Source: Robiginitalea sediminis
Lineage (GTDB): Bacteria; Bacteroidota; Bacteroidia; Flavobacteriales; Flavobacteriaceae
Length of the DNA stretch: 64,000 nucleotides
Assembly (NCBI RefSeq): GCF_002198115.1
Contig: NZ_NGNR01000001.1
Span: 1,167,332-1,231,331, forward strand
Reading direction: 5' to 3'
Below the pieces are notes generated by a model, which was given only the letters and a program-made list of their open reading frames with translations, did no database searches and had not been told where the DNA came from. Position numbers and translations under genes: made by a program. Within the stretch, counting starts at the first letter, position 1. Each line of letters opens with the position of its first letter. This document shows, one piece after another, positions 52,330 through 60,625 of this stretch.

Positions 52330-54264
52330 ATGACTGCGTTACTGAAAAGACATACCGTACTCCTGCTGCTTGTTGTAGCCTTCAATGGATGGGCGCAGAA
52401 AGCCTCGGAGGCAGACCGGCTCTTTTTCGAATACGACTATGCCGGCGCAGTTACGGCATACGAAGCCCTCAGGCGGTCCGGGGAACTGACCCCCCAACAG
52501 CGGCTGAACCTGGCCGAATCCTATTTTCGGCGCAAGGCCTACGACAAATCCTCAGAGGCCTACCTGGAAAGCTTCCGGCAGGACAGCCTGATGGACAACC
52601 ATCATTTCAATACCATGCTGCAGGCCCTGGCCAAGACCTCCGGTCAGGATCGGGTACAAGCCTTCCTCAGTACCCGGGCCACCTCCCTTTCCGGGGAACT
52701 CCTGGAAAATGCGGCATTCAATTACGAACTTCTGGAAAAAGGCGGGGATGCATCTCTGGACTATCGGATTTTCCCCCTGAGCGTCAACAGTGGGCAGATG
52801 GACCTTTCCCCTGCGTTTTACGGGGAAGACCGGTTGCTGTTCAGTTCGGCCCGCCCACATAAGAATAAAGAGACCTATAAGCCCACCGGGCAGGCCTTTA
52901 TGGATATTTATGTAGCAGTGGTGGATCCCGATGGGCAAACCCGTGGCGCCCAACCCATCGGATGGCTCGAAAATACCAAGTACCACGAATCCACACCGTT
53001 TTTCAGCCCGCTGCTCAACGGGATTTTCTACGTGCGCTCCAATGAGGAAAACGGGGAGCTCACCTACGATGAAAACGGGAAGAATGCCCTTGCAGTAGCC
53101 CTCGGAACCCGCGATGGGGACGACAGGCTCCTGCTCCGCGACCCCGGGACCTCCTTTTACTACCCCTTCTTCGACGATGCCACCGAGCGGCTTTATTTCG
53201 CGGCGGACTTCGACCAGGGCTATGGGGGAACCGACCTGTATTATGTGGCCACTAACGAGGGCCGCATTATGTCCTCCCCTGTTAACCTGGGCCCGCGTAT
53301 CAACACCCCTGGAAATGAGATTGCACCCTTTTTAATGGATGGCAGCCTGTTTTTTGCGTCCGATGTCTTTTACGGCCTTGGGGGCATGGATGTGTATAAG
53401 GCTGAGGAGCAGGAGGACGGGGTGTACAGCATCCCGGTAAACCTGGGCCCTGAACTCAATACGCCCCACGACGAGTTCGGCTTTATCATCCGCCCGGGAG
53501 GTGCTGGCTACCAGGGCTACTTCACCTCCAACCGCCCGGGGGGCACTGGCAGTGACGACCTTTACGGGTTTGCGGTAAACAGCAAGCCAGGTCTTAAAAC
53601 CCTGGTGGTCCGCGGAACCGTGGTAGACGGATCTTCGGCCGAAGGCATTGATAAAGCACGCATACGGATGGTAGACGCATCAGGTGCTACTATAAAGGAG
53701 GCGTACACGCTGGCCGACGGATCGTTCTTTATGGAAATCCCCTGGCGCGACAACGTCCGGGTGTTGGTAGACAAAGAGCGGCATACATCGGCAGTATTAG
53801 GACCCTTCGGGACAGCCAATACCGAGGACACCACAAAGGCAGTGGAAGTAACCCTGACCCCTGTGAGCTCTTTCGTACGTGACCGGGAAGGGCATCATGA
53901 ACTGAAAGCGGAGCGTTTCTTCTTCGACAAAGGGAGCGCCCAGCTCACGGCCGAAATCGCTTCTTTGCTCAATCCTGCGGCCGAGGCCCTCAAGCAGTTC
54001 CCTTCTATGCAAATCCGCATAGAGGCCCATACCGACAGCCGCGGCAGTACCCAGGCCAACCTGGCGCTATCCCAGCGCAGGGCACTGGCCATTCGGGATT
54101 ACCTCTTATCACAGGGGGTGGCGGCAGACCAGATCACTTCGGCAGAAGGCCTGGGGGAAAGCCAGATCATTAACAACTGCACAGACGGGGTCTACTGCCT
54201 GGAGGTACTACACCGGCAAAATGAGCGCTACCCACTCATTGTAGAGAACTTCGAGAATCTGTAA
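52330..54264 (+). CDS. OmpA-family protein with TPR and PD40 propeller (T9SS-associated)
   Basis: A 644-aa outer-membrane-associated protein of the kind that follows PorP/SprF genes (related in layout to PorE). It has a signal peptide (about 1-22), a TPR-like helical region (25-150), and WD40/PD40-type propeller blades (about 155-410, with PFLMDGSLFFASD and GLGGMDVYKAE). A carboxypeptidase-regulatory-like beta domain (about 425-510) and a C-terminal OmpA peptidoglycan-binding domain (about 525-644) complete it. The OmpA domain contains RFFFDKGSAQL, IRIEAHTDSRGSTQANLALSQRRA and GLGESQ. I start at ATG 52330; the open frame back to 52186 lies inside the PorP/SprF gene. It probably tethers the secretion or adhesin assembly to the cell wall. 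Confidence 0.93.
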   Translation: MTALLKRHTVLLLLVVAFNGWAQKASEADRLFFEYDYAGAVTAYEALRRSGELTPQQRLNLAESYFRRKAYDKSSEAYLESFRQDSLMDNHHFNTMLQALAKTSGQDRVQAFLSTRATSLSGELLENAAFNYELLEKGGDASLDYRIFPLSVNSGQMDLSPAFYGEDRLLFSSARPHKNKETYKPTGQAFMDIYVAVVDPDGQTRGAQPIGWLENTKYHESTPFFSPLLNGIFYVRSNEENGELTYDENGKNALAVALGTRDGDDRLLLRDPGTSFYYPFFDDATERLYFAADFDQGYGGTDLYYVATNEGRIMSSPVNLGPRINTPGNEIAPFLMDGSLFFASDVFYGLGGMDVYKAEEQEDGVYSIPVNLGPELNTPHDEFGFIIRPGGAGYQGYFTSNRPGGTGSDDLYGFAVNSKPGLKTLVVRGTVVDGSSAEGIDKARIRMVDASGATIKEAYTLADGSFFMEIPWRDNVRVLVDKERHTSAVLGPFGTANTEDTTKAVEVTLTPVSSFVRDREGHHELKAERFFFDKGSAQLTAEIASLLNPAAEALKQFPSMQIRIEAHTDSRGSTQANLALSQRRALAIRDYLLSQGVAADQITSAEGLGESQIINNCTDGVYCLEVLHRQNERYPLIVENFENL

Positions 54265-54267
54265 TTT

Positions 54268-54459
54268 TTAGTGGCTCAGGCGGCACTCGGCGCAGTCTTT
54301 CACTTCGCCGTAGTAGGTGTCCCTGTATTTATGAAGGGTCTTAAGCGGGATACCCAGCAGGGATTTACGGATGTAGGTCACACGGGTTTGCAGGGTTCCC
54401 ATGTCTTTGTGGAATCGGGTTTCATTCTTGGTGCTGCGCGTAATGCGGATCAACTTCAT
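54268..54459 (-). CDS. Small conserved flavobacterial protein
   Basis: A 63-aa basic protein, convergent with the OmpA gene and separated from it by 3 nt. It has no signal peptide or membrane helix. Visible features are a charged N-terminus (KLIRITRSTKNETRF), a helical middle (LQTRVTYIRKSLLGIPLKTLHKY) and a C-terminal pair of cysteines in KDCAECRLSH. I recall near-identical small proteins in many Flavobacteriaceae, which supports it as a real gene, but no function is known to me. The two Cys with the final His could bind a metal; this is inference. Confidence 0.75.
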   Translation of the reverse strand: MKLIRITRSTKNETRFHKDMGTLQTRVTYIRKSLLGIPLKTLHKYRDTYYGEVKDCAECRLSH

Positions 54460-54563
54460 GCTAGTGGTTTGAACTGCAAAACTCCCAAAATGAGGCGCTC
54501 ATGTCAAGAAATGGATGTTAAACCTTTGTTATTCCGCAGGAATTGGGCCGGAATTAAAAAGAA

Positions 54564-55817
54564 CTACCCCACCATCAGCCACAGGTAATACAGGGCAAAG
54601 AAAGAAAGGAAGAGAATCCCGGCATAGGTTAGCCAGCGCAGGGCCCTGCCAGGCCTGGAAGCCTCCGGGAGGTCCTCGCTTTGCACGTTTTTCAGGTTCA
54701 TATAGCCCACCAAAGGGGCCAGGACAAAGGAAATAAAGGTGGCCAGGGCCACCAACTGCCCCATATTGGCACTCAGGGCCGTCAAAACCAGGTAATTGAC
54801 CCCGGTGAGTCCCAAAATGGCTGCGGCGTAATGCCACTTCTCAGTGTAGCGCTTGCGCTTGGGCTGAAGGTATTCCAGCACATCGATGCTTACGCGGGCG
54901 ATGGCATCGTGCGCGGTCATACACGTACTGAACATGGTGGCAAAGGCCGATACGGCAATAAAAATATAGGCCCATTCCCCTATATGGGTGGTAAAGAGCT
55001 GCACCACCTGGTCTGCAAAGATTACCGCGCTGCCGCTGAGTTCCGTCCCGGTGCCGTAGAGGGTCCTCAGCCCTATGATGAGGAAAAACACTGCGAGCAG
55101 GGCCGTGGTGATATACCCGGTATTGAATTCCTGGAGGGCTTCCTTAAGGCTGGGTTTCCCGCCCAGACGCTTGTATTTTTCAAGGCTCCAGAGGCTGATC
55201 CAGCTGCTGGCTTCCACTGCTGTTGGCATCCACCCGATAAGGCTGATGAGAAACAGGACCCCGACGTTGTCCAGGATGGGCGGGCGCACAAACCCGGGAG
55301 TGGCCTCCACGGCGGGTTTGTACAGGACAAGGACTGTGGTAACCAGCAGGGCTGCAAACAAAATGGTAACCACGAACTTCAGGGTGGTTTCCAGCAAACT
55401 ATAGCGCCCTATGATGAGGGCGGCGCTGATAAAGGCAAACAACCCCAGGGCAATCAAGCTTACCGGGACGCTGCTGATGTTGAACAGGTTGGCCAGCAGC
55501 CCGGCCGTAACGACATACAGGGCGGCCAGGATGGTAAAGGTGGTAACCAGGGTGATGCCGGCATACACCCACATATACGCCTTGCCCCGCCTGGCATACC
55601 CTTCAATCAGGCTTTTTCCGGTAACGTTGGTGTAGCGGATGCCGAATTCGAAGAAGGGGTATTTAAGCAGGTTGGCCAGCAGGATGGGGATAATCATCAG
55701 CCACCCGTAGGTAGCCCCGGCCTGGGTGGAGAGGACCAGGTGGGAAGTCCCGATGGCCATGCTGGCAAAGAGCAGCCCGGGTCCCAGGTTTCGCAAGAGG
55801 GTTTTCAGTCGGTCCAT
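54564..55817 (-). CDS. NRAMP-superfamily transporter lacking the canonical metal motifs
   Basis: An 11-helix inner-membrane carrier of 417 aa with NRAMP-family layout, beginning RNLGPGLLFASMAIGTSH. In standard NRAMP manganese/iron carriers helix 1 carries DPGN and helix 6 MPH. Here the corresponding places read GTSH (23-26) and MPTAVE (197-202). The substrate therefore cannot be assumed to be Mn or Fe; it may be another divalent ion or something else. Other NRAMP landmarks, including the KYPFFEFGIRY helix 2 end, are kept. Single-gene unit; CTAAAATA (55836-55843) gives TATTTTAG on the minus strand, a one-mismatch -7 box. Confidence 0.85.
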   Translation of the reverse strand: MDRLKTLLRNLGPGLLFASMAIGTSHLVLSTQAGATYGWLMIIPILLANLLKYPFFEFGIRYTNVTGKSLIEGYARRGKAYMWVYAGITLVTTFTILAALYVVTAGLLANLFNISSVPVSLIALGLFAFISAALIIGRYSLLETTLKFVVTILFAALLVTTVLVLYKPAVEATPGFVRPPILDNVGVLFLISLIGWMPTAVEASSWISLWSLEKYKRLGGKPSLKEALQEFNTGYITTALLAVFFLIIGLRTLYGTGTELSGSAVIFADQVVQLFTTHIGEWAYIFIAVSAFATMFSTCMTAHDAIARVSIDVLEYLQPKRKRYTEKWHYAAAILGLTGVNYLVLTALSANMGQLVALATFISFVLAPLVGYMNLKNVQSEDLPEASRPGRALRWLTYAGILFLSFFALYYLWLMVG

Positions 55818-55857
55818 AGTAGGTTGGCAACCCGTCTAAAATACGAATTCGGGCCGA

Positions 55858-56493
55858 TTATTCGATGCGGATACGGTTTCCGTAAAACCGGGGTTCGGTG
55901 TTCAGGGCCAGGTCCAGGAAAACCTTTACCCGCGCCAGGTACTCGCGGGAGCGCACCTTAAGCCCCTGGGTGCCTTCCACTGCCTGCGCACTGAAACCGA
56001 TGGCTTTCAGGCCTTTTTTGTGAGCCAGGTAGACGGCCCGTTTGACGTGGAATTCCTGGGAGATCACCGTGACGGAATCCAGGCCAAAGATGATCCGGGC
56101 GCGGATCATGGAATCCAGGGTGCGAAAGCCGGCGTAATCCATAAAGATGCGGTTCTCCGGGATCCCCCCGGCCACCAGGTCTTTCTTCATTGTGTCCGGC
56201 TCGTTGTAGTAGATGCTGCCATTGTCCCCGCTAACCAGGACATAGCCAATCTTGCCCGCCTTGTAAAGCGCCAGGGCAGCATCAATACGGTATCGGTAAT
56301 AAGGGTTGATGCCGCCTTCGGGCCGGTGGCGGGCGGTGCCCAGTACCAGCCCCACCTTGTTGTAAGGGATGGCCTGCGCGTCGGAGTAGATATAGTCTTT
56401 AGCCCCCCATTCCACCAACAGGTGCGATCCGAGGATTGCCAGGAGGGGAAGCAGGGCCAGCAGGCCCAGGCGTTTTGCCCATTTTGAGATCAT
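55858..56493 (-). CDS. SanA/YdcF-type DUF218 membrane protein
   Basis: A 211-aa protein with one N-terminal membrane helix (about 8-28) and a DUF218 domain (about 45-205). Characteristic segments are VGLVLGTARHRPEGGINPYYRYRIDAALALYKAGK, here noted by its key residues Gly-Thr-x-x-x-x-Pro and Arg/Asp, followed by LVSGDNGS, DYAGFRTLDSMIRAR and ISQEFHVKRAVYLA. E. coli SanA affects vancomycin permeability at high temperature, but the biochemical activity of the family is unsettled. The minus-strand TATTTTTA (56514-56521) is a degenerate -7 box 20 nt before the ATG. Confidence 0.88.
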   Translation of the reverse strand: MISKWAKRLGLLALLPLLAILGSHLLVEWGAKDYIYSDAQAIPYNKVGLVLGTARHRPEGGINPYYRYRIDAALALYKAGKIGYVLVSGDNGSIYYNEPDTMKKDLVAGGIPENRIFMDYAGFRTLDSMIRARIIFGLDSVTVISQEFHVKRAVYLAHKKGLKAIGFSAQAVEGTQGLKVRSREYLARVKVFLDLALNTEPRFYGNRIRIE

Positions 56494-56602
56494 AGCGGCG
56501 GTTGCTATGGATTAAAAATACGCATTTCGGGCGGTTTGCACAGAATGCAATTCCCCGGAAGCACCAGCCCCCGGGGAATAACAATCCAACATGCAGTTTG
56601 GC

Positions 56603-57895
56603 TTACCAACTGTACTTGGCACCAAACATCAGCATGGAAGTGGTCATATCATAAGACACTTCACTGCCTGGGAGCGCACCCAGGGGCGGAAAATTCTGTG
56701 CTTGTGTGGGATCAAGAATGGGACCGGAGGTAGCATCGCCTGATGATCCGTAATGGAAAACCCCGTCAATGGTGAAGCGGTCGCTCAACTCATAGCCCAA
56801 TCCAAACTGGAAGGCATTCTTGATAATAGCTGTCGCCGGCACGCTGAAGAAGGCCAACTGCTCCTGAATGGGGTTGGAGCTATAGGTATATCCTACCCTG
56901 AGTGGGAGCCGGTTGATGCCCTTGTACTGAATCCCGGCGGAGATAATGTTGATATTTTCCCAGCCAAACCCGGCTACTGAGCCAGTTTGGGTCCATCCGG
57001 AAGCTTCGAAGCCGTCTGTGTTTTCGTAATCGACCAGGCGGTAGTCCAGGGCCAGGTCTACATTACCCAGGGAATACCCGAGGCCAAAAGACCATATAGC
57101 CGGGTAATCCAGGTTGAATTCGTTGGTGCCTGTGGTGCCATCCAGGTAAACATTTTCGAACTCAAAGTCCCCGAAGGTCTGGGTAGTCTTGTAGGAAGCT
57201 CCTGCTTTGAATCCTTTGCCGGAATCAAAAAAGACCCCTACCTGTGCGCCAAAACCAAATGCGGAAGAGGCTCCGTCCGTGCTGGGATAGCCTGCTGTCT
57301 GACTGGGATTGGCAGTTGGGTTTGGTGTAAGGTCCAGGGAGCCGATATTGAAGGTGGGCTGTACCCCGACAGAAAATTTATCGGAGAGCTCATAGGCATA
57401 GGCAACTCCTACCTGGAATAAACTGTAATTGGACTCCACCCGGCCAAAACCCCTCTGGTTTTGAGGGAAGTTGATCGGGTTGGTGCTGCTTTCCGGGAAG
57501 GTTACCCCAAAGCCGCTGATTCCAAAGGCGGAGAACCCGAAGTGGTGCCTGGTTTCCGAGCCTACCTTATAGGCTAAAGCCGGCAGAGGGGAGACACCCC
57601 GGTCGTCCTCAGTGGTGCCGCTGAAAGTAGCACCGGATCCCGGATCAGTAACCGAAGAACTCAATTCCGGGGAGGAGAAGAACAACCCGATGTCAAAACG
57701 CAATTCGTCCTGGTCAAATGCAGTTATGGAGGCTGGGTTCCATTGCATGGCTCCGGAAATATCCAAGGGTTGACCTGTGGCGGCGCCCCCCATGGACATG
57801 TTTACCGAACCTACACCCTGCATGATATGCCCGGCCTGCGAAAAGGCCCAGGGAATGCAGCAAAAAACCAATAAATAGGTGCTGAGAATTCTCAT
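56603..57895 (-). CDS. OmpP1/FadL-family outer-membrane transport protein
   Basis: A 430-aa outer-membrane beta-barrel of the FadL/TodX family, which takes up hydrophobic compounds such as long-chain fatty acids. It has a signal peptide (about 1-19), the hatch-domain start GVGSVNMSMGGAATGQPLDISGAM (seen as GxGxxxxxMGGA), the family NPA motif in QWNPASITAF, and aromatic-rich strands ending in a terminal FGAKYSW. It is a single gene on the minus strand. A CRP/FNR-like palindrome lies upstream at 58003-58018. The substrate is unknown. Confidence 0.92.
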   Translation of the reverse strand: MRILSTYLLVFCCIPWAFSQAGHIMQGVGSVNMSMGGAATGQPLDISGAMQWNPASITAFDQDELRFDIGLFFSSPELSSSVTDPGSGATFSGTTEDDRGVSPLPALAYKVGSETRHHFGFSAFGISGFGVTFPESSTNPINFPQNQRGFGRVESNYSLFQVGVAYAYELSDKFSVGVQPTFNIGSLDLTPNPTANPSQTAGYPSTDGASSAFGFGAQVGVFFDSGKGFKAGASYKTTQTFGDFEFENVYLDGTTGTNEFNLDYPAIWSFGLGYSLGNVDLALDYRLVDYENTDGFEASGWTQTGSVAGFGWENINIISAGIQYKGINRLPLRVGYTYSSNPIQEQLAFFSVPATAIIKNAFQFGLGYELSDRFTIDGVFHYGSSGDATSGPILDPTQAQNFPPLGALPGSEVSYDMTTSMLMFGAKYSW

Positions 57896-57973
57896 CGTAT
57901 AAAGATTTAATAGTTTCCTTTTAATGAACCCGGAAAGGGTTCGTCAGGAAACGGCTGAGGTTGGATTGCGCAT

Positions 57974-58018
57974 GCAAGGTAGGTTCGAAAACCAGGGAAA
58001 TTCATGATAAATATCATG
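57974..58018 (-). promoter_or_regulatory. Putative promoter and CRP/FNR-like operator of the FadL-type gene
   Basis: On the minus strand TACCTTGC (57981 to 57974) is a near -7 box. The 16-bp palindrome CATGATAAATATCATG at 58003-58018 resembles the TTGAT-N4-ATCAA operator of CRP/FNR proteins. Its centre is about 41 nt from the predicted transcription start, a position used for class II activation. The remaining part of the 352-nt gap (57896-58247) holds the protease terminator and otherwise nothing that I recognise. Confidence 0.4.
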
Positions 58019-58196
58019 CCCGGAAGAGGGCTAAGGGCCCGCTATAGCAGGGATAAGCACGTGTGGGTGTTTTGATGGCTTTTCGGAATAACAGTCTGCT
58101 GCTGGCTTCTTTCAGGGGATGGGGATAGGTTGTAGGTGGGGGGGCGGGGTCCCCGTAAAATTGCATTCTATTAGCCCGTCGGCGTTGGTATACAGA

Positions 58197-58227
58197 ACAA
58201 AAAAACCGGGGCTGACATGCCCCGGTT
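58197..58227 (-). terminator. Intrinsic terminator of the subtilisin gene (minus strand)
   Basis: Stem AACCGGGGC (58204-58212) with GCCCCGGTT (58219-58227) and a 6-nt loop. On the minus strand it is followed by a T run (the A run at 58199-58205). It lies 21 nt beyond the stop codon at 58248. Confidence 0.8.
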
Positions 58228-58247
58228 CAAAATCCATTCAGGTGGTC

Positions 58248-59495
58248 TTACCTGGATGCAATCGGATCGGCATTTCCGTCCGGGTCTCCATTGACATTTC
58301 CGCTGGTTGAAACATTCCCCCAAAGCAGGATCCCGCAGACATGTGGCGAGGCCATGGAAGTGCCGCTAATGGTATTGTAGCCGCCGTCCTTCCAGGTAGA
58401 TTTGATGGCTACGCCAGGAGCGCAGTAATCTACGGGCGGGTTTCCATAATTGGAGAAGGAGGCAAAGTTGTCATTGCTGTCCATGGCAGAAACCGTATAA
58501 ATATTGTTGCCATTGGCCCTTGCGGGGGAGTGGTTGTTGGCATCATCACTTTCGTTGCCGGCCGCCAGGGCAAATTTAACCCCTCCCTGTGCTGCTGCTT
58601 CCACAGCGGCGTCCAGGGCGGTGGAAATAGGCCCGCCAAGGCTCATATTGGCCACATCACCATTTCCGGCATTGGCTCCTACAAAGTCCACGCCGGCAAT
58701 CACTCCGGAATAGGAACCGCTCCCGCGGGCGCCCAGTACTTTTACGGGTACTACGGTGGCTCCGGCGGCAACCCCTACCACGCCAACGGAGTTGTCGATA
58801 GCTGCAATGGTCCCAGCCACGTGCGTGCCGTGACCGTTGCCATCGTCCAGACTCCTGCCGTCCTTACCGCTGGTAAAGGCATTAAAGCCCGCCGCGGCAT
58901 CTACATTCAGGTCTTCGTGGTCCAGGTCGATCCCGGTATCCAGGATATAGGCTTTCCCGCTTCCGGTATACGTCTGGCCTCCACCTACGCGAGTAATGCC
59001 ATAAGGGGTATCCTGGCCAGTGGAACCACCTCCGCCGCCTCCGCCATTTCCGGGACCTTTTCCGGGGGGAGGTGCCAGGATAATCAGGTAATCCTGTTCT
59101 ATGGTCTTAACACGCGGGTCGGCACTTAAAAGGGTCAGTTGCTGTTCGGAAAGTTTGGCGCTGAACCCTTCCACGGAAAAGGCATATACGGATTTAATGG
59201 CTTCCGAATTCAGACCCGCCTTGGCAAACTGGGAGAGGAGTTGCAGTTTGCTGTTTTGGGTGGCGCTTTTATAGGCAGAGGGGCCTTTTGCGGATTTGGG
59301 GGAATCCAGGGTCCCGGGCTGCAGGGTAACTACATACTGCCCCGGAATGGCCTGGAAGTTTTGTTCCACCAGCAGGGCGTTCTGGTTTTCGAGGGTTTCG
59401 AAGATAGCTTCGTTCCCTCCCCGCTCGCAGGACGCTAAAAAGGCGAAGGCGGCCAACAGACTGCAACCCACGCCGGTTTTAAAGGATCTTTTCAT
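58248..59495 (-). CDS. Subtilisin-type (S8) serine protease lipoprotein, proteinase K-like
   Basis: A 415-aa exported protease. The N-terminus is a lipoprotein signal with lipobox FLASC (lipidated Cys23). An inhibitor-I9 propeptide (about 50-140, PGQYVVTLQPG ... VKTIEQDYLI), a glycine linker (GNGGGGGGGST) and the S8 catalytic domain (about 160-400) follow. The triad is Asp186 (AYILDTGIDLDH), His222 (GNGHGTHVAGTI) and Ser380 (ISGTSMASPH), with the oxyanion Asn in ALAAGNES. The order and spacing are those of proteinase K/aqualysin-type enzymes. The protein stops soon after the catalytic domain, with a short Gly/Asn/Asp tail and no type IX sorting domain. This suggests a cell-bound periplasmic or surface enzyme. 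Confidence 0.94.
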   Translation of the reverse strand: MKRSFKTGVGCSLLAAFAFLASCERGGNEAIFETLENQNALLVEQNFQAIPGQYVVTLQPGTLDSPKSAKGPSAYKSATQNSKLQLLSQFAKAGLNSEAIKSVYAFSVEGFSAKLSEQQLTLLSADPRVKTIEQDYLIILAPPPGKGPGNGGGGGGGSTGQDTPYGITRVGGGQTYTGSGKAYILDTGIDLDHEDLNVDAAAGFNAFTSGKDGRSLDDGNGHGTHVAGTIAAIDNSVGVVGVAAGATVVPVKVLGARGSGSYSGVIAGVDFVGANAGNGDVANMSLGGPISTALDAAVEAAAQGGVKFALAAGNESDDANNHSPARANGNNIYTVSAMDSNDNFASFSNYGNPPVDYCAPGVAIKSTWKDGGYNTISGTSMASPHVCGILLWGNVSTSGNVNGDPDGNADPIASR

Positions 59496-59599
59496 GAATA
59501 AAAGGTTGTAATTAATGATTAGAATTTAACAATCGGAGCTTAAGATAGTTAAATTTTTAACATTCTTAACGATATGTTAATAAATAGGAAATAACTTAC

Positions 59600-59624
59600 A
59601 AATAGCCCTTGGCAAGGGTTATTT
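59600..59624. terminator. Possible weak terminator hairpin in the 59496-59800 gap
   Basis: AAATAGCCCTT (59600-59610) pairs with AAGGGTTATTT (59614-59624) with one mismatch around a GGC loop. It may end minus-strand transcripts from the DUF481 gene, but lies about 180 nt beyond its stop and has only a short T tract. The rest of this 305-nt gap is AT-rich leader of the protease gene (59496-59590) plus a GGGGCGCCCC palindrome at 59733-59742. I see no gene in it. Confidence 0.35.
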
Positions 59625-59800
59625 GATGTGGGTTCAAGGCTATTAGTAATGAAATCGGTTGTTATCGGGATTTTATGGGAAAATTCCCGTACTGCTGGCC
59701 GATGGCAGGGAGATCTGGTATCTTGTTGATGGGGGGCGCCCCTAAAGCAATCGAACCTCCCTTGCTGCCTGTCGGTGTCCCTTCTTCAAACCCAGAACCC

Positions 59801-60613
59801 TTAAATCGAAAAACTCAGCCCGAAGTACACATTGGACGAACTGTCCGACACCCCGGCAGGGGTTTCACTCATCAGGAAGTAGTTGTACGAACCAGAGATA
59901 CTTATGACTTCGCTTATCGGCACCTCAATTTTGAATTGCTGCAGGATCCTGTGATTACTGATGGCCCGGTATAGCGGCTGGAAATAAATCGTGTTGGTAA
60001 GGCTCACTTTTTCGTCTTTGGTAGTCAGGGAAAGGGAGAAGTAGGCGTTGTGGCGCCAGTTGTAGTTTTTCTGGTCAAAACCGGAACTCTCCTCAATCTC
60101 GTACATCACCGACTGCCCCAGGTAGGCGCTCAGGTGGTCCTTGTCCACCACTTTGAGGCGGATCCCGGCCCCGGCCAGAAAGCGGGAGTCGATGACCAAT
60201 AGTTTGTTGTTCTGGTGCTGCAGGAAGGCCTCCGTCCGGAAGAGCTGGCTGATCTTGCGGTTGTACCGCCCGTGCAGCAGCCAGGAATTCTGGTAATCCT
60301 GGTCCTGGGTGCTGACCAGGCTGTAATTGCCCAGCACAAAGAATATTTCCCTGAGGTCCCGGGACTTCCATTGCCAGGTGGTATTTGCGCTCACCGAGTA
60401 CACATAGTCGTCGTTTTGCTTGGAATAGTTAAACCAGGCGTCGGCTACCATAGCAAAGCGTACGGAATCCGTCTGCATTCGGCGGGTTTCGATGTTGACC
60501 AGTTGGGCGCTGGCCCATTCAGATACGAATAAAGTAAGGAGCAACAGACCCAGTCTACTGCATCGCGAATACGATTGGATTCGAAAAGGGTTTTTGGAAA
60601 GGAAGGTGCTCAT
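59801..60613 (-). CDS. DUF481 family outer-membrane-type protein
   Basis: A 270-aa protein with an N-terminal signal segment (about 18-36, LGLLLLTLFVSEWASAQ) and a beta-strand-rich DUF481 domain to the end: VSANTTWQWKSRD, SWLLHGRYNRKISQLFRTEAFLQHQNN and a final VYFGLSFSI strand. DUF481 proteins (for example YdiY) are predicted outer-membrane barrels of unknown function. The basic N-terminal 15 residues before the signal are longer than usual, so the start may be internal. It is 12 nt downstream of the DUF6090 gene and probably co-transcribed. Confidence 0.88.
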   Translation of the reverse strand: MSTFLSKNPFRIQSYSRCSRLGLLLLTLFVSEWASAQLVNIETRRMQTDSVRFAMVADAWFNYSKQNDDYVYSVSANTTWQWKSRDLREIFFVLGNYSLVSTQDQDYQNSWLLHGRYNRKISQLFRTEAFLQHQNNKLLVIDSRFLAGAGIRLKVVDKDHLSAYLGQSVMYEIEESSGFDQKNYNWRHNAYFSLSLTTKDEKVSLTNTIYFQPLYRAISNHRILQQFKIEVPISEVISISGSYNYFLMSETPAGVSDSSSNVYFGLSFSI

Positions 60614-60625
60614 AGACGGAAGCTT

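Noticed and set aside
54681-55961. Plus-strand open frame of 426 codons opposite the NRAMP-like gene
   Set aside because: Strongly biased to Gly, Gln and Lys with no hydrophobic core, whereas the minus strand encodes 11 membrane helices.
59733-59742. GGGGCGCCCC palindrome between the protease and DUF481 genes
   Set aside because: Ten-base G+C palindromes are expected by chance in a high-G+C genome, and no terminator T run or promoter element accompanies it.
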